37,974 nt of DNA from a virus, in the IMG/VR virus record IMGVR_UViG_3300038701_001272, positions 1 to 37,974 of that record; one strand, given 5' to 3'. The translations under genes were made by a program, and so were the position numbers. Of the stretch, positions 30,891-37,669 are shown one piece after another. The notes under the pieces were generated by a model that worked only from the letters and a program-made list of their open reading frames with translations, did not search any database and was not told where the DNA came from. Within the stretch, counting starts at the first letter, position 1. The number at the start of each line of letters is the position of its first letter.

Positions 30891-31592
30891 TTAACGCATC
30901 TCTTTTGCTTTTTTAATCTCGATATCTCGTAATCTTTCGAACTCTTCTCGGAACGCAACCTTGTCGATTCTGCCAGCTTCAGCATCTTTGATTAACCAGT
31001 TTCGGATGGTTGCGGTTATATCCTTCACAACTTTCCCTTTGGATTGTGACCAGCTTAAAACTTTTTCTTCATATTTTTCAATCAACGCATTTGTGATTCT
31101 AAACCCAAAAAGATTCTTGCTGTTTAGAATGGTTTCGTAATTTATTTTTTTTGCGCGTGTGTTGCTTTTTTTGTTCTCTCTCTCCTTACCTAACCTAACC
31201 TTACCTAACCTAACCTGCGTATCCGGCTTGGATACATTCTGTATACATGCTGTATCCAAAGCGTAGATCCCTCCTGCTGTCTGTGTTATCAAAGCCTTCT
31301 CTTTTTTGTGGAAAGTCTCACGGTAACGATCGCTCTGGATGTAGTTGTTTTGTTTCCAATGAGTGATAACTAGCACCCCTTTTTCGAAAAGAATTACGAA
31401 ATTTTTTGCTACTAGAATTTTTAAATCATCCTCTTTAAAGTCTCCTAATTTGATAATTCTTTTTGGAGAAACAAAGCCGTCATCGTCGGCATACATCCCG
31501 AGGTAAAAATAAAGTAATTGCGCAGTGTGGGGCATGTCGTAGAAGTCATCAAGTTCTATGATGTCTTTACTAAACATTCTCCTGTTTGCCAT
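30891..31592 (-). CDS. Replisome organizer / DnaD-like replication initiator
   Basis: 233 aa. The N-terminal ~100 residues (RRMFSKDIIELDDFYDMPHT, then LLYFYLGMYADDDGFVSPKR) are the winged-helix start of phage replisome organizers. A low-complexity linker holds VRLGKVRLGKERENKK, coded by tandem DNA repeats, and a basic C-terminal domain follows (KINYETILNSKN; ITATIRNWLIKDAEAGRIDK). It should bind origin repeats and load the helicase encoded next. First gene of the leftward block. Confidence 0.88.
   Translation of the reverse strand: MANRRMFSKDIIELDDFYDMPHTAQLLYFYLGMYADDDGFVSPKRIIKLGDFKEDDLKILVAKNFVILFEKGVLVITHWKQNNYIQSDRYRETFHKKEKALITQTAGGIYALDTACIQNVSKPDTQVRLGKVRLGKERENKKSNTRAKKINYETILNSKNLFGFRITNALIEKYEEKVLSWSQSKGKVVKDITATIRNWLIKDAEAGRIDKVAFREEFERLRDIEIKKAKEMR
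31145..31259. other. Candidate replication origin inside the initiator gene
   Basis: Two perfect 15-bp repeats (CCTTACCTAACCTAA at 31184-31198 and 31199-31213) lie beside a T-rich stretch (about 31145-31183) that could melt. A dyad, TTGGATACA (31228-31236) with TGTATCCAA (31251-31259), centred on GTATAC, is 15 bp further on. Lambdoid phages also keep origin iterons within the initiator gene. Inferred, not proven. Confidence 0.6.
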
Positions 31593-31610
31593 AACTCACC
31601 GATAATAATT

Positions 31611-31686
31611 AATATACACACACAGGAGGGCATCTGTAGAAGTACCGGTGAGTATTTCAGAGTACCCTCCCATGTATGTGTATTAG
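31611..31686 (-). promoter_or_regulatory. Large imperfect inverted repeat in the early leader
   Basis: On the minus strand an arm with ATACACATACATGGGAGGG (31684-31666) pairs with CCCTCCTGTGTGTGTAT (31630-31614): 17 pairs, one G-T, one 2-base bulge. GGTGAGTTA/GGTGAGTA elements occur at 31592-31600, 31647-31654 and 31691-31699. It may be an operator array or a leader hairpin that controls the initiator gene. Confidence 0.55.
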
Positions 31687-31707
31687 AAATTAACTCACCT
31701 ACGTCAA
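31680..31707 (-). promoter_or_regulatory. Leftward early promoter candidate for the replication genes
   Basis: Minus strand TTGACG (31707-31702), 16 bp, TAATAC (31685-31680). No shared operator with P1-P3. The -10 box lies at the edge of the inverted repeat, so a bound protein there could block initiation. Confidence 0.55.
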
Positions 31708-31771
31708 AATATACTAAAAGCATGACGATATCAAATGGAATCTTTTCGTGATAAAATAACGTGCTACACAG

Positions 31772-31787
31772 TAGTAAAAAGTATTGC
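31772..31787 (-). repeat. Family A element, orphan copy
   Basis: Minus strand GCAATACTTTTTACTA with no start codon close behind it; the nearest gene begins about 180 bases on. It may mark a lost gene or a transcript start. Confidence 0.5.
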
Positions 31788-31789
31788 AG

Positions 31790-31811
31790 AACCCACTTTA
31801 ATCGGTGGGTT
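31790..31811. terminator. Terminator-like hairpin, possibly bidirectional
   Basis: AACCCAC (31790-31796) pairs with GTGGGTT (31805-31811) around an 8-nt loop. The A-rich flank on the left and short T-run on the right fit a weak two-way terminator isolating the divergent halves. Confidence 0.55.
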
Positions 31812-31875
31812 TTGTGCTGTATACTGGTATAAGACTTCTGGTTCAAATGATCGTGCATGATCTAGCGAACAGAGT

Positions 31876-31903
31876 AAAGCCTCGTTTGATCGGGGCTTTT
31901 TTT
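31876..31903 (+). terminator. Rho-independent terminator on the plus strand
   Basis: AAAGCCTCG pairs with CGGGGCTTT (nine pairs, one G-T) around TTTGAT, with T-run 31897-31903. No plus-strand gene ends here. It may close a short RNA started from TGGTATAAG (31825-31833) or block transcription around the circle. Confidence 0.8.
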
Positions 31904-31908
31904 ATAAT

Positions 31909-32092
31909 GCCGGGGCTAGTGACTAGACGGAGATATCGTTGGGTTAGCTACCAATTGAGCTGCATATGGGAACACTTCGATAAGCCATTGACAGGAGGAC
32001 TACCACCGAAAACGGTCATCCTAGGAGCGTAGTAGGGTTAGGGGGTCATGAGCGTAATATCGAGAATGTGGGTTCGAATCCCACGCCCCGGC
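31909..32092 (+). ncRNA. tRNA-like RNA of about 184 nt (acceptor stem and T-arm with a long insert)
   Basis: GCCGGGGC (31909-31916) pairs perfectly with GCCCCGGC (32085-32092). Immediately inside the 3' strand is a perfect T-arm: GTGGG, TTCGAAT, CCCAC (32068-32084). The 5' strand is followed by TAGTGACTAGACGGAG, which is faintly like the D-region of tmRNA (GACGG). No normal D or anticodon arm fits, and the ~150-nt interior folds into other small stems (ACCG-AAAA-CGGT at about 32007-32018). Options: a tRNA carrying an intron, a very reduced tmRNA-like RNA, or a decayed tRNA. The acceptor and T-arm are seen; the class is not settled. Confidence 0.5.
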
Positions 32093-32099
32093 CCGTATT

Positions 32100-32108
32100 T
32101 GGTATAAT
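32100..32108 (+). promoter_or_regulatory. Extended -10 promoter candidate ahead of tRNA-Gln
   Basis: TGGTATAAT is a perfect extended -10 (TGnTATAAT). No -35 is recognisable. It could start the tRNA-Gln transcript and the glycosyltransferase operon. Confidence 0.5.
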
Positions 32109-32155
32109 TACACAGCAGAGTTAGACTCTCCTGTAGGTTCCGAAGCTGCAGGTGA

Positions 32156-32226
32156 TACGGGGTCGTCTAATGGTAGGACGGTAGTTTTTGGAGCTACCAA
32201 TCGAGGTTCGAATCCTTGTCCCGTAA
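32156..32226 (+). tRNA. tRNA-Gln (anticodon TTG)
   Basis: Acceptor TACGGGG (32156-32162) pairs with TCCCGTA (32219-32225), with a G-T at the last pair. D-arm GTCTAATGGTAGGAC is typical for Gln. Anticodon arm GTAGT-TTTTGGA-GCTAC reads TTG at positions 34-36. T-arm is CGAGG-TTCGAAT-CCTTG. A is the discriminator base and CCA is not encoded. It may support decoding of the phage's CAA codons. Confidence 0.93.
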
Positions 32227-32288
32227 TGTGAAGAAATAGTGGAAATCAATGGTTATATCCTGTAAACTGTAGTAATTAAACAGGCAGT

Positions 32289-33494
32289 ATGGCAAAGAAA
32301 AAGATTGTCCTATTTTCAGACTCCCCTTATGCAACTACAGGATTAGCTAGACAAGTTCGATACTTTCTAAAAATGTTTCCTGAGTATGAGTGGCATATGT
32401 GGGCCATCAATCATGGTGAATTTGTAATCCAGAAAAATCAAAAGATTGCAATCATGCCTGATTCTGAAAACTTCCCCAAACCAGCTAGTATGGTCACACC
32501 TAATATGGTTAATGGTGATATGTATCAAGCTTCTCAGTTCCCCCAATTTATAGACCAAGTCAAACCTGATTACGTTATGACATTTATAGATTTCGACAGG
32601 GTATTTCCTGCAGCGGAAGCTATAAAGAAGATGTCTATTAGGGATGGGTTTAAATGGATCCATTACATGAATGTAGATCGCTATAATTATGGCGTCCGTG
32701 AGCTTACGTATTTCCACCTACCAGATTATCTGGTTACAACCGCCAAGTTTGGTGCTGAGCGTTTAGAACAACAAGGATTGAACCGTGAAATAACGAGTAT
32801 TTATCACGCTCTAGATGCTGATGAATTCCCACTGCTTAAACGGACAGAAATTAGACAGTTTAGGAAAGAAGCTTTTGGTAAGAAATCAAATAAAGAATTT
32901 ATTGTAGGTAGCGTGAATCGGGTGTTCGCAAGAAAAGATCCTGTAAGACTTATAAACGCATTTAATGAATTTAATAAAAAAGATAATGAATCTAAGTTGT
33001 ACATGCATGGGAATAGGCAGACATACGAGGGTGTTGATTTAGCGATGGTTGGTGATGTAATGCGATGGGATATGGAGACCATTATGTTCCCACCTAACTT
33101 TAATGAAACTACGGGGGTTAGCCAGGAACAGCTTAATAAAATATATCAATCATTCGATGTGGTAGCGTCTACCTCAACAGGTGAAGGGTTCGGATTTAGT
33201 ACATTAGAAGCATTGCTTACTGAGCGGCCTATGATAGCTCCTGATAATACTACTTTCCCAGAGTTCCTAACTGATTATGGTTACATAGTTCCAACTAGTG
33301 ACTGGGTATTTGTATATGGTCAGTATTCAACCCCATGGAAGATCGTGGACGAAGTTAAATTTGCTGAGACGTTACAACACATCAAGGACAATTACGACGA
33401 AGCCAAAGAGAAAGCCAAAGCAGGGAGAAAATTCGTACTAGAAACATTTAACCTAGATGTAATTAAAAACCAATGGAGCGAGATTCTGAGGTAA
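32289..33494 (+). CDS. GT4-like glycosyltransferase (GT-B fold)
   Basis: 401 aa. The N-terminal half binds the acceptor (LFSDSPYATTGLARQVRYF); the C-terminal half has the GT4 nucleotide-sugar motif E-x7-E in GEGFGFSTLEALL (E299 and E307), preceded by IVGSVNRVFARKDPVRLINA. Such enzymes move a sugar from a nucleotide donor to a glycan or protein. First gene of a five-gene sugar/methyl cassette. The ATG follows AAACAGGCAGT, with no clear Shine-Dalgarno. Confidence 0.88.
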   Translation: MAKKKIVLFSDSPYATTGLARQVRYFLKMFPEYEWHMWAINHGEFVIQKNQKIAIMPDSENFPKPASMVTPNMVNGDMYQASQFPQFIDQVKPDYVMTFIDFDRVFPAAEAIKKMSIRDGFKWIHYMNVDRYNYGVRELTYFHLPDYLVTTAKFGAERLEQQGLNREITSIYHALDADEFPLLKRTEIRQFRKEAFGKKSNKEFIVGSVNRVFARKDPVRLINAFNEFNKKDNESKLYMHGNRQTYEGVDLAMVGDVMRWDMETIMFPPNFNETTGVSQEQLNKIYQSFDVVASTSTGEGFGFSTLEALLTERPMIAPDNTTFPEFLTDYGYIVPTSDWVFVYGQYSTPWKIVDEVKFAETLQHIKDNYDEAKEKAKAGRKFVLETFNLDVIKNQWSEILR

Positions 33495-34150
33495 TTGCTT
33501 TTTATCGTATATCAGAGAAGAAGCAGAAGGAAGACAATAGTATTTTGGATAAAATTAAACCAGAATATGTAACCAATGAGAATTGTCTACGCAACTTTAG
33601 AAAACATTTCACAGGGAAACTTCATGTATTTGGAGATAATCTTAAAGAATCAAAACCTATAGCAAAAGAATACGCTGATCATTATCATGACATTAGCGAA
33701 GGCAGCAACGCAGGTTCCCTATCTCACATAATACAATTTGCATTAGATACCTATGGTAAAGACGACATACTCTACTTTGTGGAGGATGACTATATACATA
33801 GGGGAGATGTTGTAGATGCAATCAAGCAGGGATTAGATCGTGTTGATTTTGTAACGTTATATGACCATCCAGATAAATATATGCAATGGTCACAACCTTT
33901 TCATACAAAAGATTATATTTGGAGATTAGTAGAAAGCACGACAATGACATTTGCTGTTAGGCATCAAACATTGTATTTGAATTATCCTACGATGAAGCGA
34001 TTTATTGCAGGTAAGGTTCCTAATGATCATTATATGTTTAAGTCAATAAACCCATCGAAAACTAGGCTTGCCAGTGTGGTACCAGGACTTAGTACTCATG
34101 GGGAATCTAATTGGTTATCACCCACAATTAAGTGGGAACAATATGTCTAA
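33473..34150 (+). CDS. GT-A-like glycosyltransferase candidate
   Basis: 225 aa; overlaps the previous gene by 22 bases. It contains LYFVEDDYIHRGDVVDAI, where VEDDY fits the DxD metal/nucleotide-sugar site, and ends with THGESNWLSPTIKWE. The layout is like small phage GT-A enzymes that share HGE...W near the C-terminus. Donor and acceptor are unknown. Confidence 0.7.
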   Translation: MERDSEVIAFYRISEKKQKEDNSILDKIKPEYVTNENCLRNFRKHFTGKLHVFGDNLKESKPIAKEYADHYHDISEGSNAGSLSHIIQFALDTYGKDDILYFVEDDYIHRGDVVDAIKQGLDRVDFVTLYDHPDKYMQWSQPFHTKDYIWRLVESTTMTFAVRHQTLYLNYPTMKRFIAGKVPNDHYMFKSINPSKTRLASVVPGLSTHGESNWLSPTIKWEQYV

Positions 34151-34874
34151 AGACTACGCAATATTAACGGTTGCTTACTTGACTAGTAAGGAACATAAAA
34201 ACATGGCGATCAAAAGCTATGAGACCATGCCCGACGATATACAAAGGCTTGCAATAGTAAATAATAACGATGCCAAACTAGCTTTGATGGATTATAACGA
34301 TGGTTATATTGAAAATGATGAAAACTGCCTAGCTAAGGCATGGAATACAGGGTTAGAGCTTTTATTTAAAACATACGACTACGTTTTAGTAAGTAATCTG
34401 GATGTAATGTTTACAGGTAATTTGGATGTGAAGCTACGGGAAGGGTTTGACCAGATGGCACGTCATGAGGGAGAGGATGTTACAGGCATTATTGCAGCAA
34501 CGTATACCAAAGACGTCATGTCTATGCATACTCCGCTTATTTCGACCTCTTACATCCCTGTAAAGCACGGTGACGGATCTTTTTCATGCTACATGATTAG
34601 TAAGAAAATGTTTGAGGACGTAGGTTACTTTGATGAGAATTTTAAACCTGCTTATTTTGAAGATGATGATTACTTAGAGCGAGCAAAAGCACAAGGGTAT
34701 ATGCCTATGAGAAGAGAGGATGCATCGTTCTGGCATTACGGCCAAGGTACGGTGCAAAACGACAAAGAACTTAGCAAGGAGTATGCAACATTTATGCAGA
34801 AGAATCTTGAATATTACAAGAAAAAACATAAGGGTGTTCCAGATCATTTACCTACAGATATTCGATTTAAATGA
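34143..34874 (+). CDS. GT2-like glycosyltransferase
   Basis: I choose ATG 34143 (MSKDYAILTVAYLTSKEHKN), overlapping the previous stop by eight bases; the longer form from 34068 reads through the end of the upstream gene. 243 aa. DYVLVSNLDVMFTGNLD holds the D-x-D-like site; GYFDENFKPAYFEDDDYLER is the usual GT2 acceptor-site motif (ED) and FWHYGQGT a conserved His. Soluble, no membrane segment. Confidence 0.85.
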   Translation: MSKDYAILTVAYLTSKEHKNMAIKSYETMPDDIQRLAIVNNNDAKLALMDYNDGYIENDENCLAKAWNTGLELLFKTYDYVLVSNLDVMFTGNLDVKLREGFDQMARHEGEDVTGIIAATYTKDVMSMHTPLISTSYIPVKHGDGSFSCYMISKKMFEDVGYFDENFKPAYFEDDDYLERAKAQGYMPMRREDASFWHYGQGTVQNDKELSKEYATFMQKNLEYYKKKHKGVPDHLPTDIRFK

Positions 34875-35569
34875 ACGTAGCAACAATCATACAATATAGT
34901 TCAATGGACAACTTCGCTATCAGAAGAATAGTAGAAGAAGCTGATAAATTCAGTGATGTCTATGTAGTCTCATATGCAACGTTTTTTGATGGCACAGCCG
35001 ATGAAGATTTATACTTAGACCTAGGGGTGGATCATCTGATTACTGAATTACCTGAAGGCGATCTATGGTATATGCATGATTATGCACGAGAAAAAGGATT
35101 TAAGATGGCAAAATACTATGATGCCTACTTTTTTATAGATTCAGATGAGCTACCTGAAGGAGAGCTAGTTGCACAGTGGTTAAAAACATACGACGGAGAT
35201 ACGGATCATAAATTCGCTAATTACTGGTATTACAGAGAACCTATATACAGAGCAGATGAGGTAGAGGATAGTGTAGTATTAGTTTCTAGAAAAACAATCG
35301 ATCGTTTAGGGTTTTACCAAACCTTTGCTAAAGATAGAGACAGCCTCTCTGATAGTTATATCCATTGGGAAACTCTAGACGGTCATGTTTTATTCCACCA
35401 TTATTCATGGGCTAAACCTAAAGAATCTATGTATAAAAAGATACAAACATTCGCTCATCAAAATGATATGGATTGGAAGGTAATTCTAGATCAAGAATAC
35501 GCTAGAGAATTTAATTATACCTGCCCATTTAATAACTACACATTTAAACAGGTTAAGACATTATTATGA
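34871..35569 (+). CDS. Glycosyltransferase-like protein (GT-A type)
   Basis: 232 aa. AYFFIDSDELPEGELVAQWL is a GT-A D-x-D-E segment as in GT2-related phage proteins; WYYREPIYRADE and HVLFHHYSWAKPKESM follow. Coupled to genes on both sides by ATGA. The exact family is not certain. Confidence 0.75.
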   Translation: MNVATIIQYSSMDNFAIRRIVEEADKFSDVYVVSYATFFDGTADEDLYLDLGVDHLITELPEGDLWYMHDYAREKGFKMAKYYDAYFFIDSDELPEGELVAQWLKTYDGDTDHKFANYWYYREPIYRADEVEDSVVLVSRKTIDRLGFYQTFAKDRDSLSDSYIHWETLDGHVLFHHYSWAKPKESMYKKIQTFAHQNDMDWKVILDQEYAREFNYTCPFNNYTFKQVKTLL

Positions 35570-36126
35570 AGCTACCAGAAAAACACGAATTACTAAACCA
35601 AAACTTTGACAGAGAACGAGAAATACTTAAAGGAGTAGAACATACCTATGACTTCTTCTTTGAATTTCCAGGAGAAAACCACTATATGCTTTTTAAATGG
35701 ATATCAGACAACCTAGATAAAGGAGATATCATAGCAGACTTAGGAGCTTATAGAGGTATGTCTGGATTAGCATTATCTTCTAACCCAGATGTAACTGTAA
35801 TAAGCTACGACATAGAAGACCAACGAGTAGATCAAGTTAAAGATATCCCAAACATAGACTTTAGACTTAAAGATTGTAATGAAGATATAGGCGAGATTAT
35901 CAAGGCTAAGATAATAAGCTTGGATATAGACCCTCATGACGGTATCCAAGAAGATAGATTTATCAAACTATTGCAAGAGGCTAATTATAAAGGTATAGTT
36001 ATTGCAGATGATATCAGAGCTATGCATATAGGTATCGGCCCATGGTGGGTAAACCTAGATATGCCTAAAGAAGACATAACCCATTTGGGACATGGCACTG
36101 GTACGGGACTTATTTATTTTGAATAA
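35566..36126 (+). CDS. SAM-dependent methyltransferase-like protein
   Basis: 186 aa. A class I methyltransferase core: DIIADLGAYRGMSGLAL (motif I, SAM-binding), VISYDIE (motif II acidic strand end), IISLDIDPHDG and GIVIADDIRAMH (motif IV and next strand). The pattern is closer to sugar-modifying or FkbM/Methyltransf_24-like enzymes than to DNA methylases (no NPPY or PC motif). It probably finishes the glycan built by the four upstream enzymes. Confidence 0.75.
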   Translation: MKLPEKHELLNQNFDREREILKGVEHTYDFFFEFPGENHYMLFKWISDNLDKGDIIADLGAYRGMSGLALSSNPDVTVISYDIEDQRVDQVKDIPNIDFRLKDCNEDIGEIIKAKIISLDIDPHDGIQEDRFIKLLQEANYKGIVIADDIRAMHIGIGPWWVNLDMPKEDITHLGHGTGTGLIYFE

Positions 36127-36138
36127 CCGTTAATACGG
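36127..36138. promoter_or_regulatory. CCGT-TAAT-ACGG dyad ahead of terminase
   Basis: A perfect short inverted repeat 12 bases before the small terminase start, followed by TTAATTCGG. It resembles the CGTA/TACGG dyad in P1-P3, so the RHH protein could also act here, although no promoter boxes are clear. Confidence 0.35.
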
Positions 36139-36150
36139 AATTAATTCGGG

Positions 36151-36450
36151 ATGAGAAAAGCTAATGGACAATTTGGTAAAGGTAACCCTGGTAAACCTAA
36201 GGGGGCCACTCATGCAAAGAAGATAGCAGCTGCAGAGGCAATTAAAGCGATTGTTGATGAGAGAGCTGACAGGCTTCTTCAAATTGTAGACAATCTAAAT
36301 GATGAAAAGTTTTTAGCAACCTGGATACAGCTTGTTGAATACGTAAAACCTAAGCTATCTAGAGCTGAAGTAAAGAACGAGGGTGGATTAAATATCAACA
36401 TAACTAGGAGTATAAAGAACGACAAACCTTCAGATGAAGTATCAAGTTAA
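36151..36450 (+). CDS. Terminase small subunit candidate (DUF5681-like start)
   Basis: 99 aa. The N-terminus NGQFGKGNPGKPKGATHAKK is the DUF5681 opening often found in small terminase-like or packaging-associated proteins, followed by helices (AAEAIKAIVDERADRLLQIV; FLATWIQLVEYVKPKLSRAE). It overlaps the large subunit by 17 bases. The small subunit recognises phage DNA and starts packaging. Confidence 0.75.
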   Translation: MRKANGQFGKGNPGKPKGATHAKKIAAAEAIKAIVDERADRLLQIVDNLNDEKFLATWIQLVEYVKPKLSRAEVKNEGGLNINITRSIKNDKPSDEVSS

Positions 36451-37630
36451 TCTAAATGTACTTGGCTTTATTCATGATGCTCTCTATAACGACAAACGTC
36501 ACACAGTCATCGCAGCAGGTAGGCAAGTAGGTAAGACATACAACGCTGCTATTTGGATGCTAGAGATGATGTTGATGAATCGTAATGCCAGAGGGCTATG
36601 GGTAGACACTACGCAATCTAATTTAGATGCATATATAAAGCGTGTATTTAAACCTGTGTTAGGTGACTTGTATAACGAATGCTACTATAACGAACGCAAG
36701 GGATACTTTGAGTTCCCCACAGGATCATACATAGACCTACGAAGCTCTCAGAAGCCAGAGAACCTTGAAGGACAGAACTACTCCCATTATGTGCTTAATG
36801 AAGCAGGTATTATCCTAAAGAAGCCTATGCTTTGGCAAGACTCAATTTATCCCATGGTAGAAAATGGCCATGGCAAGATTATAGGAACACCCAAGGGTAA
36901 GAACCTATTTCACCAACTATTTCAAAGAGGTCAATCAGGAGAAGGAGACTGGATCAGTTATAGATTCACATGGCAGGACACACCACTTAAGACAGAAGAG
37001 CAAGAAGCATTAGCTAAGAAGAACCTGCCTGAAGCTATATATAGGCAGAACGTATTAGGGGAGTATGTCGATGATGCGGGTGCTGTGTTTAGGCATATTG
37101 CAGAAAGTACCAGAGATCCTCAGGAGGGATTACGTACAGATATTATGGCAGTAGATCTTGCAAAGCACTCAGACTACACGGTAATTACATTCGTGAATAG
37201 AGAACATAAGCAGGTGATAGATTTCGACAGATTTAACGAGCTAGATTGGGGCTTTCAAAAGAATAGGATAGTAAGCTCATGGAGAGAGAGGGGAGAGCCA
37301 ACACTCGTTATAGATAGCACGGGGGTAGGGGATCCTATATTTGATGACTTACGAAATGCGGGTATACCAGTTGAAGGCTATAAATTTACAAACAAGAGTA
37401 AGAACGAGCTTATTCAAGGGCTCAGTATTGCTATGGATAACGGGAACTTTTATTTTCCTAACGATCCAGTGGCTATCGCAGAGCTTGAGGTGTTTGGGTA
37501 TGACATTACACCTAGTGGGAATATTAGATACAATGCACCCTCAGGTTTCCACGATGATATTGTAATTAGTTATGCATTAGCTAATTATTTGCTTCAAAAC
37601 GAAAATGAGTTTATACTGGAGTGGATATAA
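36434..37630 (+). CDS. terL: Terminase large subunit
   Basis: 398 aa. ATPase: Walker A GRQVGKT (29-35), Walker B YVLNEAG with the catalytic E123 (Asn replaces the usual Asp before it), and coupling motif IIGTPKG (149-155). Nuclease (RNase H fold): D241 in VDLAKHSDYT, D294 in VIDSTGVGD, and HDD (373-375) in HDDIVISYA. It cuts concatemers and pumps DNA through the portal. Complete and intact; portal follows 40 bases later. Confidence 0.95.
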   Translation: MKYQVNLNVLGFIHDALYNDKRHTVIAAGRQVGKTYNAAIWMLEMMLMNRNARGLWVDTTQSNLDAYIKRVFKPVLGDLYNECYYNERKGYFEFPTGSYIDLRSSQKPENLEGQNYSHYVLNEAGIILKKPMLWQDSIYPMVENGHGKIIGTPKGKNLFHQLFQRGQSGEGDWISYRFTWQDTPLKTEEQEALAKKNLPEAIYRQNVLGEYVDDAGAVFRHIAESTRDPQEGLRTDIMAVDLAKHSDYTVITFVNREHKQVIDFDRFNELDWGFQKNRIVSSWRERGEPTLVIDSTGVGDPIFDDLRNAGIPVEGYKFTNKSKNELIQGLSIAMDNGNFYFPNDPVAIAELEVFGYDITPSGNIRYNAPSGFHDDIVISYALANYLLQNENEFILEWI

Positions 37631-37638
37631 CACAGGCT

Positions 37639-37650
37639 GTAAACGTTTAC
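37639..37650. promoter_or_regulatory. 12-bp perfect palindrome between terminase and portal
   Basis: GTAAACGTTTAC reads the same on both strands. It lies in the only gap between terL and portal. It could be a protein-binding or packaging-related site; no promoter boxes flank it. Confidence 0.35.
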
Positions 37651-37669
37651 ATACAATTAGTTTGCATCC

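Noticed and set aside
31556-31858. 100-aa minus-strand protein
   Set aside because: It runs antisense through terminator, promoter and the inverted repeat and overlaps the initiator start in another frame.
31935-31975. A minus-strand tRNA suggested by AGCTCAATTGGTAGCT
   Set aside because: The D-arm-like motif stands alone: no T-arm or matching acceptor stem could be found around it on that strand.
31805-32032. 75-aa plus-strand protein ending VILGA
   Set aside because: It crosses a strong terminator and the tRNA-like RNA, has no family resemblance and no coupling to a neighbour.
31909-32092. A standard tmRNA
   Set aside because: Too short by about half, with no clear tag reading frame. Kept only as a tRNA-like RNA of unknown class.
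34068-34142. Extra 25 N-terminal residues on the GT2-like enzyme
   Set aside because: They overlap the previous gene in another frame; the family-like start is at 34143.
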